Assembly: GCF_052114605.1 (NCBI RefSeq)
Contig: NZ_JBFRFB010000001.1
Location: forward strand, 310,001-374,000
Reading direction: 5' to 3'
Source of the DNA: Microvirga sp052114605
GTDB lineage: Bacteria; Pseudomonadota; Alphaproteobacteria; Rhizobiales; Beijerinckiaceae
DNA length: 64,000 nucleotides
The notes below the pieces were generated by a model. That model saw only the letters and a program-made list of their open reading frames with translations, was not told where the DNA came from and did not search any database. Each line of letters begins with the position of its first letter. The stretch's first letter is position 1. Of this stretch, positions 18,771 to 27,500 are shown piece after piece. Position numbers and translations under genes: made by a program.

Positions 18771-19793
18771 TTAAACCGCAGCGGCTTCGATCGCGGAGCG
18801 GGCCTGGTCCATCCAGCCATCACGCTCGAGACGGCCGTTCAGCTTCAGGTCCTTGTCGAGCTGAGCGACATCGGCCGGCTGCATGGCAGCGAGCTGCCAG
18901 TAGTGGAAGATGCCGGCTTCGTTCAGCTTCTTCTCGAGCTGCGGGCCAACGCCGTTGAGCTTCGTCAGGTCGTCCGGAGCACCACGGGGAGCGGCCAGAC
19001 GCTCGAACTGCTCACCCTCGTAGGCGGCAGTAGCGGTTTCTGTCACCGGGAGCTCTTCGGCCATCGGGTTCTCGGACGCGCCCATATCGATGCCCATATC
19101 GCCGGCACCGCGGGAGATGCCGTCAAGAGCGGCGCGTGCCACGAGATCGCAATAGAGCGAAATCGCGCGGCCGGCGTCGTCGTTGGCCGGAACCGGGAAG
19201 GTGATGCCGTCCGGGTTGGAATTGGTGTCGACGATGGCGGCCACCGGGATGCCGAGGCGGTTAGCCTCCTGGATCGCCAGCTGCTCCTTGTTGGTGTCGA
19301 TGACGAAGATCAGGTCGGGCGTGCCGCCCATGTCCTTGATTCCGCCGAGAGCGCGCTCGAGCTTTTCCTTCTCACGAGCGAGCATCAGGCGCTCCTTCTT
19401 CGTGAGGCCCTGGCCGCCGCCAGCGAGAATCTCGTCCACCTTGCGCAGGCGGGAGATCGAACCGGAGATCGTCTTCCAGTTGGTGAGCATGCCACCGAGC
19501 CAGCGGGCATTCACGTAGTACTGAGCCGAACGCTTGGCGGCATCGGCCACGGCGTCGGCAGCCTGACGCTTCGTGCCGACGAAGAGCACGCGACCGCCCT
19601 TGGCAACCGTGTCGCTGACGGCCTGAAGAGCGCGGTGCATCATCGGGACCGACTGGGCGAGGTCGATGATATGGATGTTGTTGCGGGTGCCGAAGATGTA
19701 TTGACCCATCTTCGGGTTCCAACGGTGGGCCTGGTGGCCAAAGTGAGCGCCAGCCTCAAGAAGGCTGCGCATCGAGAATTCAGGAAGCGCCAT
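18771..19793 (-). CDS. rpsB: 30S ribosomal protein S2 with C-terminal helix-hairpin-helix extension
   Basis: S2 (340 aa) binds the 30S head-platform junction. The normal S2 fold occupies about residues 1-235 (MALPEFSMRSLLEAGAHFGH, then GTKRQAADAV and FVIDTNKEQLAIQEA). Ordinary bacterial S2 has roughly 240-260 residues. Here an acidic linker is followed by a helix-hairpin-helix-like domain in the last 67 residues, with the LNGVGPQLEKKL core. The frame is open upstream, but the ATG at 19793 has GGAG upstream and matches the family. A promoter lies about 100 bp upstream. Confidence 0.96.
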   Translation of the reverse strand: MALPEFSMRSLLEAGAHFGHQAHRWNPKMGQYIFGTRNNIHIIDLAQSVPMMHRALQAVSDTVAKGGRVLFVGTKRQAADAVADAAKRSAQYYVNARWLGGMLTNWKTISGSISRLRKVDEILAGGGQGLTKKERLMLAREKEKLERALGGIKDMGGTPDLIFVIDTNKEQLAIQEANRLGIPVAAIVDTNSNPDGITFPVPANDDAGRAISLYCDLVARAALDGISRGAGDMGIDMGASENPMAEELPVTETATAAYEGEQFERLAAPRGAPDDLTKLNGVGPQLEKKLNEAGIFHYWQLAAMQPADVAQLDKDLKLNGRLERDGWMDQARSAIEAAAV

Positions 19794-19855
19794 AGTCTTT
19801 TCTCCGGTTAAGCCTCCGCGGAACAGTGAACCGGCCTTGCCGGCCACCGGGGGTT

Positions 19856-19873
19856 CCTCATGGACTCATGAGG
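19856..19873 (-). promoter_or_regulatory. hairpin in the rpsB 5' leader
   Basis: A 7-bp stem with a GACT loop lies within the roughly 100-nt leader between the predicted rpsB start of transcription and the ATG. Autogenous control by S2 is known in bacteria; that this hairpin takes part is only an inference. Confidence 0.35.
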
Positions 19874-19898
19874 GGATTCCGCGTGTGGGATGTGGGCG

Positions 19899-19927
19899 CA
19901 TATATGCGGAAAGAAGACAAAATGCAA
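19899..19927 (-). promoter_or_regulatory. rpsB promoter
   Basis: On the minus strand TTGCAT (19927-19922), a 17-bp spacer and TATATG (19904-19899) form a good sigma-70-type promoter. Predicted transcription starts near 19892. Confidence 0.65.
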
Positions 19928-19976
19928 GCAGGAAGGGACCCCGCCCCTGGCTATGACCAAGTTGACTGTTTAAACG

Positions 19977-20012
19977 AGAAAAGCCCTTGGCTGACAAGGC
20001 AGCCAAAGGCTT
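19977..20012 (-). terminator. terminator of the Gly/Asn-rich protein gene
   Basis: A 13-bp stem with one G-U pair on the minus strand (20012-20000 with 19993-19981) is followed by TTTTC. It lies about 60 bp after the stop at 20075. Confidence 0.65.
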
Positions 20013-20074
20013 TCTTGGGACGACGCTAGACTGCTGCGAAAATCTCTGAGCCGAGCCTCAGACGAACAGGATGC

Positions 20075-20875
20075 TTATTTCCTGCCGCCGCCATTATCTC
20101 CACCCCGGCCATTTCCGTCGCCGCCACGGCCACCGTTGCCATTTCCACCACCCGGATTAGAGGGGTCGGTTCCCTTTACATCCGTATTGGTATTGTCAGC
20201 CGGCTCTGATCCATTGCCAAGGCCATTGTTGTTACCGGGCCCCTGGCCATTGTTGTTGCCATGGCCGCCGTTGCCATTGCCACCGCCCGGATTGGAGGGA
20301 TCGGCACCCTTTGCATCCGTGCCGCTGTTATCGTCTGGCTCCGATCCGTTGCCGAGACCGTTGTTGTTACCGGGACCTTGGCCATTGTTGTTGCCGGAAC
20401 CCTGATTATTGCCGTTATTGGTAGATCCACCGGTTGTCCCTGGCGTGTTGCTGCCGCTGGAAGCACCCGACGAGACATCGGCTGTCGTTGAATTTGTACC
20501 TGTGGCGCCACCGGACAGCGACCCCGAACTCAAGGAGGAGCCTGCTGTCACGCCAAGAGTTCCCGATGCACCAAGGGTTCCTGAGGCACCGTTAGAAAGG
20601 GCCCGGGAACCTGACATACGTGAAGAGTTGATCGATCCCGTTGCGAGATCGTTCCGGTCATCGGTGTTTTGGCGGCGCGATGCCTGAGGAAGAATGGCGC
20701 AGCTACAGACTTCCTGACCGCTAACGATGCGGAGCCGGCAATTGCCATACATCGAGGGATCCGCGACGGCCGGCTGACATTGCTGGCCTGGCCTGACAAC
20801 TTGGGCATAAGTCGCCCCCGAAGATGTCAGAAACAGAGCTGCGGCAGACAAAGCGAGAGCATGCGAACGTTTCAT
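20075..20875 (-). CDS. secreted low-complexity Gly/Asn-rich repeat protein, function unknown
   Basis: I do not recognise this 266-aa protein. It has a clear Sec signal peptide (cleavage likely after ATYA at residue 24). A short N-terminal segment has four Cys (C33, C46, C57, C59) that could form two disulphides. A Ser/Gly/Thr-rich stretch (about 80-160) follows. Two 45-residue Gly/Asn/Pro repeats (162-206 and 207-251) and a basic Gly-rich tail complete it. It is probably periplasmic or extracellular and largely disordered. It stands alone with its own terminator and an AT-rich upstream region carrying a 21-bp tandem repeat. Confidence 0.7.
   Translation of the reverse strand: MKRSHALALSAAALFLTSSGATYAQVVRPGQQCQPAVADPSMYGNCRLRIVSGQEVCSCAILPQASRRQNTDDRNDLATGSINSSRMSGSRALSNGASGTLGASGTLGVTAGSSLSSGSLSGGATGTNSTTADVSSGASSGSNTPGTTGGSTNNGNNQGSGNNNGQGPGNNNGLGNGSEPDDNSGTDAKGADPSNPGGGNGNGGHGNNNGQGPGNNNGLGNGSEPADNTNTDVKGTDPSNPGGGNGNGGRGGDGNGRGGDNGGGRK
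20123..20392 (-). repeat. two tandem 135-bp coding repeats
   Basis: Codons 162-206 and 207-251 of the Gly/Asn-rich gene encode two nearly identical 45-residue units, each beginning NNNGQGPGNNNGLGNGSEP and ending NPGGGNGNGG. The differences are a few substitutions around the D/K segment. A recent in-frame duplication is the simplest reading. Confidence 0.85.
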
Positions 20876-21260
20876 GGTTCACCTTTACAACACTAACATT
20901 GAGGGAGCCCACCAAGATATTGAGGGAGCCCACCAAGATGATGAGTTCAAGTAGACTAATGACGTTCAAGCAAGAACAATGTTCCGATACATTGAATAAA
21001 ATGTTCTCAGGCTGGAAGATGACAGATTTTGCATGATCTGAGACGCCAAAATACTAAATTTTGATAAGATCGATCTCAGATGCGCGCTTAAGATTTTTGG
21101 ATAACCACAAAAAATCTTGACCTTTACAGATCTCGCGCTTCGCCCAAGGCAAGCTTGTGCCATAAAACGGCTCTGCTGGCATAGGGTTCCCTACGCCTCG
21201 TATCGGTGATCCACTTATTCACGCAAAATGCCGGACTGCTTTCTGAGAATTTATTGGAAA
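20876..21260. other. AT-rich intergenic region with inverted repeats
   Basis: This 385-bp gap between the DHA2 transporter end and the Gly/Asn-rich gene start is clearly richer in A+T than its neighbours. It holds a 21-bp tandem repeat and a palindromic GAACAATGTTC. There is a 9-bp inverted repeat (AAGATTTTT at 21090-21098 with AAAAATCTT at 21110-21118) and an ATCTGAGA/TCTCAGAT pair flanking a CAAAAT/ATTTTG pair. I see no gene in it. It presumably carries the promoter of the downstream gene and the end of the transporter transcript. Confidence 0.5.
20898..20939. repeat. perfect 21-bp tandem repeat, two copies
   Basis: Two identical 21-bp units (20898-20918 and 20919-20939), core GAGGGAGCCCACCAAGAT, sit 23 bp upstream of the start of the secreted repeat protein, in its leader or promoter. 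Confidence 0.9.
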
Positions 21261-22844
21261 TTAGCCAAGCTTTAAATTGTCCAAAGGCGACGCCGTGTCG
21301 TCGTAGCCGGACTTTCTGCCGAGATCGGACAGAATGAGGATGACTGGCCCCAATAGAACCAGACCAGCAAGCATTGCCCAGGCTTCGTTCGTGGCTGCTG
21401 CCAGCCCCGCACTTTCGAGCAGAGGCCGCACATAAACCTGGACCATCGGGTCGTCGGGAGACGGCAATGGCCCGGCCAGGAAGGATTCGGGGATGCCGAT
21501 GGCGCGGGCCGCATCGAGATCACCTGCCTTGAGGCGGTCGAGCAAGGTCTGTGCATGCTCAGGGCCGCGGGTCCAGAGAATCGTATCGATCAAGGCAAGA
21601 CCGATCGCGCCTCCAAGGTTGCGCATGAGATTGAACAGGCTGCTCGCATCGGGCACCCGCTCGGCAGACAGATGCCCAAGCGCTAAGCGCGTGGGAGGCA
21701 GAAGGCAGAGCATAATCGCAATGCCACGGATCACTTGCGGCCAGAACATTTCATGGAAGTCGGCGTCACGAGGCTGAAAAGCGCTTAGGCCAAGACCGAT
21801 ACCGAAGAGCACGAACCCGATGATTGTCAGAGTGGCCGCGGTGACATGGCGTTCCGCCCTAAGGACGAGAGGAGCAGTCACGAGTTGGGCGGCACCCGTA
21901 ACCAACATGATTTCTCCAATACGAAGCGCCCCATGACCTCTGACAAAGGAGAGAAACACCGGCATGAGATAAACCGAGCCATAGAGCCCGATGCCAGTGA
22001 GGAAGCTCAATGCGCATCCGACGGCAAGGCGTCGGTCGCGCAGATTCGACAGACTGACGATGGGTGCTGCTCTCCGCAAGCTGCGAAGTACGAACAGGCT
22101 CCCCGACGCAACACAGAAAACAAAAATCGCAAGGACGCTCGGCGACAGCCATCCGCGATGCGGAGCTTCCTTCAGCCCGATCTCCAAGGCGGCAAGAGCT
22201 AAAGCGACACCGAGCAACGCGATCCAATCGAACGCGCGCGCTATGCCAAAATTCGCGCGCTCACGCGGCAGGCAGAGCAAGCCTGTCAAGCCGGCGACAA
22301 GACCTGGAATGACATTGATCAGGAACAGCCAATGCCAGGAATAAGTCTGCGTAATCCAGCCGCCGACAACAGGCCCTAAAGTCGGCGCGAGAACGGCAAG
22401 AACGCCGGCGATGGTGGTCGCCACCGCCTCGACCTTCTTCGGAAAAAGCAAAAAGACCGCCGAGAAGACCAAAGGGATCAATGTGCCGCCAGCAAACCCT
22501 TGCAGGACCCGCCACACGGCCAACGAAGCAAAGCCCGCGCTGCCGGCGCAGCCAATGGAAATCATCGTGAATACGGCAATCGCCGTCACGAACAGGCCGC
22601 GCATGGTGAGCATCCGCGTCAACCAGCCGGTCAGTGGAATCGAGATGACTTCGGCGATGAGATAGGCGGTCTGCACCCAACTCATCTGATCGAGAGGGAT
22701 ATCAAGGGCAGATCGAATTTCCGGCAGCGACGTCGCCACCACCTGGATGTCCAGGATCGCCATGAACATGCCGAGGCACATGGCGCAAAAGCCTGCCCAT
22801 GTGCGAAACGAGACGGGCTTGTACGGCAAGCTGCCCGCCGCCAT
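21261..22844 (-). CDS. DHA2-family MFS multidrug-type exporter (EmrB/QacA type)
   Basis: A 527-aa, 14-helix major facilitator. The N-terminal MAILDIQVVATSLPEI motif and LAPTLGPVVGGWIT (antiporter motif C) mark the DHA2 drug:H+ antiporter group. It begins four bases after the methyltransferase gene and is last in the PKS-methyltransferase-exporter cassette, so it most likely exports the polyketide product or gives self-resistance. No periplasmic adaptor (EmrA) gene is adjacent. Substrate is unknown. Confidence 0.85.
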   Translation of the reverse strand: MAAGSLPYKPVSFRTWAGFCAMCLGMFMAILDIQVVATSLPEIRSALDIPLDQMSWVQTAYLIAEVISIPLTGWLTRMLTMRGLFVTAIAVFTMISIGCAGSAGFASLAVWRVLQGFAGGTLIPLVFSAVFLLFPKKVEAVATTIAGVLAVLAPTLGPVVGGWITQTYSWHWLFLINVIPGLVAGLTGLLCLPRERANFGIARAFDWIALLGVALALAALEIGLKEAPHRGWLSPSVLAIFVFCVASGSLFVLRSLRRAAPIVSLSNLRDRRLAVGCALSFLTGIGLYGSVYLMPVFLSFVRGHGALRIGEIMLVTGAAQLVTAPLVLRAERHVTAATLTIIGFVLFGIGLGLSAFQPRDADFHEMFWPQVIRGIAIMLCLLPPTRLALGHLSAERVPDASSLFNLMRNLGGAIGLALIDTILWTRGPEHAQTLLDRLKAGDLDAARAIGIPESFLAGPLPSPDDPMVQVYVRPLLESAGLAAATNEAWAMLAGLVLLGPVILILSDLGRKSGYDDTASPLDNLKLG

Positions 22845-22848
22845 CGGT

Positions 22849-23355
22849 CTACGTCGTCTGAAGCGCGGAGAACCGTTCGAAGGCCTGCATTTCAGCGCGG
22901 ATGCGGATCCTCAGGACGGCTGCGTTCATGAGCGAAAAGAGAACGGCATATCCTGGGAGTCCATAAGCGAGAGGCAGGACAGCGATCTCCGCGACGACGA
23001 GGAGATAGTTCGGATGGCTCACGAACCGGTACGGCCCGGTACGAACCAGCGGAGCCTTCGGCAGAACGATGATGCGCGTGGTCCAGCGATCCCCCAACGA
23101 TGCCAGAATCCAGATCCGCGCAGCCTGAAGCGCGACATACACTCCCGCCCAACCAAGAATGAGAGGATGATCCCAAACCAGCATCCAAAGGCCGAGAAGC
23201 CACGCGGCATGAACGAAGACGATCAGCCCGTAATGCCTTGCTCCGACCTCAACGGCTCCACGCGCCTTGAGACGCCGCGTATTGCGGCGCGCCCATGCCA
23301 GCTCGCAGATCCTTTGCAGCGTCACCAGGATCAGCAGAGCAAGCCCCAGTCTCAT
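22849..23355 (-). CDS. ICMT-like membrane methyltransferase (YpbQ/BpsB type)
   Basis: A 168-aa polytopic membrane protein of the isoprenylcysteine carboxyl methyltransferase-like family. The diagnostic C-terminal block RTGPYRFVSHPNYLLVV is present (cofactor site for S-adenosylmethionine in this family). The start ATG overlaps the polyketide synthase stop by four bases (ATGA), so the two are translationally coupled. In Bacillus the related YpbQ (BpsB) methylates type III PKS products; by analogy this enzyme would O-methylate the pyrone or resorcinol made by its neighbour. The product is an inference. Confidence 0.83.
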   Translation of the reverse strand: MRLGLALLILVTLQRICELAWARRNTRRLKARGAVEVGARHYGLIVFVHAAWLLGLWMLVWDHPLILGWAGVYVALQAARIWILASLGDRWTTRIIVLPKAPLVRTGPYRFVSHPNYLLVVAEIAVLPLAYGLPGYAVLFSLMNAAVLRIRIRAEMQAFERFSALQTT

Positions 23356-24404
23356 CGATTTCGTTCCAAGACGAGGCAGGAAGCTGTAAACCCCGGCCCC
23401 ATCGCGATCAGGAGACAGCGCTGTGGCAAGCCGGCGCGCAAGACTCTTTCCAGGACAAACAGAACCGTTGGAGCGGACATGTTGCCATGCGTCGAGAGGA
23501 TGTCCCGTTCATGGTCGAGCGTGCCCTCATTGAGGTGAAGCACTTTCTCAAGCGCGGTAATGATCTTCGGACCGCCTGGATGACACACGAACCGGTCGAT
23601 GGATGTTATCGGAACATCCAGCCTACGGAGAATACCGAGTATGGCGGGGCCGAGATGCGTTTCCGCGAAAGGTGGCAGCGCCCGCGCGAGAACGACGCCG
23701 AAGCCGTCGGGGTCGATATCCCACCCCATGATGTCGAGAGTGCCGTGCCAGGTATGCTCGCCGGAGCCGCAGGCCGTAGCAAACCCACCCTCTCCCGCCC
23801 TCACGACGAGCGCTGCGGCGCCATCGGCAAAAAGGGCCGTGGATACCACGTTGGCAGCGGTCAGCTTGTCAGGCCTGACGGCCAAGGTGGACAATTCGAC
23901 GGTCACGAACAGGATGATGCTTCCCGGGGAAGCCGCCGCCAGGCGCGTAGCGAGCGTAAGTCCGGTAACCCCTGCCGCACAGCCGAGACCGAAGAGCGGA
24001 ACGCGCGTCACGTCCTCCCGAAAACCGAGTCGATCGAGCAGATAAGCATCGAGGCTGGGCGTTGCAATTCCGGTGGAGGATGCGATGACGACCGTGTCAA
24101 CATCGGAACCGTTCAAGCCTGCGGCAGCAAGGGCCTTGCTTGCCGCTTCTTCGAAAAGGTCCGCACCGCTCTGTAGATACACTTCCGTCCGATCAGGCCA
24201 ACCATGCGGCTCCAGATACCATTCGAGTGGACGCACGGCGTGGCGCTGAACGACTCCTGTCGTTTCGAAGACCTGCTCAACCTTGTCGAAATCGCCGAAT
24301 TGCGGGCCAAAAACCTGTCGGGCAGCCGTTGCGATATCCTTTTGCGTCAGGATAAAGGGCGGAACGGCTGTCGCGAGCGACAGAAGGGCTGGGCGAGGTG
24401 CCAT
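23352..24404 (-). CDS. type III polyketide synthase (chalcone/stilbene synthase family)
   Basis: A 350-aa thiolase-fold enzyme that extends an acyl-CoA starter with malonyl-CoA and cyclises it. The complete catalytic triad is visible: C142 (FGLGCAAG), H275 (CHPGGPK) and N308 (THGNMSAPT). The length is normal. Relatives make alkylpyrones, alkylresorcinols or phloroglucinols; the starter cannot be read from sequence alone. First gene of a three-gene cassette with methyltransferase and exporter. A 14-bp palindrome and a TACAAT -10-like element lie just upstream. Confidence 0.92.
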   Translation of the reverse strand: MAPRPALLSLATAVPPFILTQKDIATAARQVFGPQFGDFDKVEQVFETTGVVQRHAVRPLEWYLEPHGWPDRTEVYLQSGADLFEEAASKALAAAGLNGSDVDTVVIASSTGIATPSLDAYLLDRLGFREDVTRVPLFGLGCAAGVTGLTLATRLAAASPGSIILFVTVELSTLAVRPDKLTAANVVSTALFADGAAALVVRAGEGGFATACGSGEHTWHGTLDIMGWDIDPDGFGVVLARALPPFAETHLGPAILGILRRLDVPITSIDRFVCHPGGPKIITALEKVLHLNEGTLDHERDILSTHGNMSAPTVLFVLERVLRAGLPQRCLLIAMGPGFTASCLVLERNR

Positions 24405-24417
24405 TGGGCATACTCAC

Positions 24418-24431
24418 GCTTCCGCGGAAGC
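24418..24431. promoter_or_regulatory. 14-bp perfect palindrome upstream of the PKS gene
   Basis: GCTTCCGCGGAAGC lies 13 bp before the PKS ATG and downstream of a TACAAT hexamer (24451-24446). It could be an operator for a local repressor; no regulator gene is adjacent. Confidence 0.4.
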
Positions 24432-24492
24432 AAAATATGCCGATTATTGTATCTTAAAATTCAACCCGGCGTAATCGCGCTCGGCATGAGGC

Positions 24493-24528
24493 AAATCGGC
24501 GCCGACCGCTCCTGCTGGGCGCCGATTT
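24493..24528 (-). terminator. stem-loop after dnaE
   Basis: An 11-bp perfect stem (24493-24503 with 24518-24528) with a 14-base loop; the minus-strand 3' arm ends in a short T run. It lies 14 bp after the dnaE stop and would separate dnaE from the PKS cassette. Confidence 0.5.
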
Positions 24529-24542
24529 GATTACACCACGGA

Positions 24543-27500
24543 TCAGCTCATCTGAACTTCCACTACCCCAGGCACCGCCCGGAGGGCTCCTGCGATCTGC
24601 GGCGTGGCCATGTACTTGCCGGGAAGCTTCACCTCGACCTCGCGGTCGCCGTCTTCGAGAATCAAGACCAGGGATACCTCGCCCTCGCCCCTCGCCTTCA
24701 GGCGCTCATAGACGCTGGTGATCGGCCGCTCATCACGCAGGAAGATGCGCATGCCCTTCTGGTGCTTGGCGATGGCTTCTTCCAAGGGCTCCGCCATGCC
24801 GATGCGCGCCCTCACCTCCTCGCCTTCGAGGCCGGCCTGAAGCATGAGAACGACGGCGGTACCCGGCTCCAGCACCTCGCGCAGCCGCACGAGGCCTTCC
24901 GAGAAGATGATCGCTTCGAACTGCCCGGTCTGATCGGACAGAGTAAGAATGCCCATCTTGTTGCCGGTCTTCGTGCGGCGCTCCTGCCGGTCGAGGATAG
25001 TGGCAGCCACCTTGCCGACGGAATTGCCTGCCTTCACCGAACGACAGAAATCCACCCAGGTCTGCACGCGCAGCTTCTTGAGAAGATCGCCGTACTCATC
25101 GAGCGGATGGCCTGACAAGAAGAAGCCGACTGCATCGTATTCGCGCTGCAGGCGCTCTGCTGCAGGCCAGTGCTCGTAAGGTCCGATCCGCAGCTGTACA
25201 TCCGCCGACGCCATGCCGCCGAACATATCAACCATGCCGCCATTGGCTGCCTCATGCGCCTGCTGGGCGAGGCTCATCATGGCGTCGATGGAAGCACAGG
25301 CCTTCGCGCGATCCGGCTCCAATTCATCGAAAGCACCGGCGGCGATGAGGTTTTCCAGCGTCCGCTTGTTGATCATGCGCGGATTGATGCGCCGCGCGAA
25401 ATCCGCGAGATCCTTGAAAGGCTCGTCGCCGCGCGCCTCCACGACAGCCTCGATAGCCTGCCGTCCAACGCCCTTCACAGCGGCGAGCGCATAGAGGATG
25501 GAGCCCGTTCCTTCCGCGTCATAGACCACGTCGAACACCACGCCCGAACGGTTGATGGACGGCGGGATGACCTTGAAGCCGAGGCGCTGCGCCTCGCGGC
25601 GGAATTCGGACAGCTTGTCAGTGTTGTCGAGATCGAGCGTCATGGACGCGGCCATGAACTCGACCGGGAAATTCGCCTTCAGATACGCGGTCTGGAATGC
25701 GACGAGCGCGTAGGCCGCTGCGTGACTCTTATTGAAGCCGTAATCCGCGAACTTGGCGAGAAGGTCGAAAATTTCGTTGGCCTTCGACTTGTCGAGACCG
25801 CCCTCCTTCGCGCCTGCAACGAAGCGTTCGCGCTGTGCGTCCATCTCGGACTTGATCTTCTTACCCATGGCGCGGCGCAGAAGATCCGCGTCGCCGAGCG
25901 AGTAGCCAGAGAGGACCTTCGCCACCTCCATCACCTGCTCCTGGTAAACGATGATGCCGAAGGTCTCGCGCAGGATCGGTTCCAGCTTGTCGTGCGGATA
26001 CCAATCCCTCTTGTTGTGCTCGTCCTTGCCGAGCTTGCGCGCGCAATAGACCGGGATGTTCGCCATCGGGCCCGGACGGTAGAGCGCCACGAGCGCGATG
26101 ATGTCCTCGAAACGGTCAGTTTCCATCTCGACAAGCGCTTTTCGCATGCCCGCGGATTCCACCTGGAACACGCCGACCGTTTCACCGCGCTGGAGCATTT
26201 CGTAGGTCTTACGGTCATCGAGCGGCAGCGCCGACAGATCGATGTGAATGTCCTTGCGCTTGATGAGATCGACCGCTGTGCGCAGTACGGTGAGCGTCTT
26301 CAGGCCGAGGAAGTCGAACTTCACAAGGCCTGCCTGCTCGACCCATTTCATGTTGTACTGGGTCACGCGCATGCCGGTTTTCGGGTCTCGATAGAGCGGC
26401 ACCAGCTCCTGCAACGGACGGTCGCCGATCACCACGCCCGCCGCGTGCGTGGACGCGTGGCGGTGAAGACCTTCAAGCTTTTGCGCGATGTCGAGCATCC
26501 GCTTGACGACGGGCTCCTCATCGCGCGCTGCCTGCAATTTCGGCTCGCCTTCGATGGCCTGTTCCAATGTCACCGGATTGGCCGGGTTCTGCGGCACGAG
26601 CTTGGTGAGCTTGTCCACCTGGCCATACGGCATTTCGAGCACGCGACCCACGTCGCGCAGAACGCCTCGGGCAAGCAGCGTACCGAAGGTGATAATCTGC
26701 GCGACCTGCTCTTCGCCGTAGCGCTTCTGCACATAATCGATCACGCGTTCGCGGCCATCGACGCAGAAATCGATATCGAAGTCGGGCATCGACACGCGTT
26801 CGGGATTGAGGAAGCGCTCGAACAGCAGGCCGAACCTGATGGGATCGAGATCGGTGATGGTGAGTGCATATGCTACCAGCGAGCCCGCGCCCGAACCACG
26901 GCCCGGCCCGACCGGGATGTCGTGATCCTTCGCCCATTTGATGAAGTCCGCCACGATCAGGAAGTAGCCGGGAAACTTCATGTTGCGGATGATGCCAACC
27001 TCGAATGCAAGGCGGTCGCGGTATTCCTGTTCCGTCACACCCGGTGCGGTGCCATGCGCCGCGAGACGCTTGGCCAATCCTTCTTCCGCCTGCCGCTGCA
27101 GCTCCTCGCCTTCATCCAAGTTCGCAGCTTCCGGACCAGTGCCGAAACTTGGGAGGATGGGCTTACGGGTTCTCACGCGTGTCGAGCAGCGCATGGCGAT
27201 CTCGACACTCGCCTGCAGCGCGTCCGGGAGATCGGAGAAAAGCTCCATCATCTGCTGGCGCGTCTTGAAGTGATGATCCGCCGAGAGCCGACGGCGGTTG
27301 TCGTTTGAAACGAGCTGCCCTTCCGCAATGGCGAGCAGCGCGTCATGCGCCTCGTAATCCTTTGGCGACGAGAAGAACGGCTCGTTGGCAGCGACGATCG
27401 GCAGGCCGTTTCGATCGGCAAGCGCAAGCAACTCGCCTTCGATCAGGCGCTCCTCGTCGAGGTGATGACGCTGGATCTCCACATAGAGCTGGTGCCCGAA

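Noticed and set aside
20943..21010. GTTC/GAAC motifs upstream of the secreted repeat protein, considered as LexA boxes
   Set aside because: Spacings are not the GAAC-N7-GAAC (or GTTC-N7-GTTC) required; only the sites at 28254-28289 fit.
25170..27308. 712-codon plus-strand frame opposite dnaE
   Set aside because: Antisense shadow of the polymerase codons; no motif recognised.
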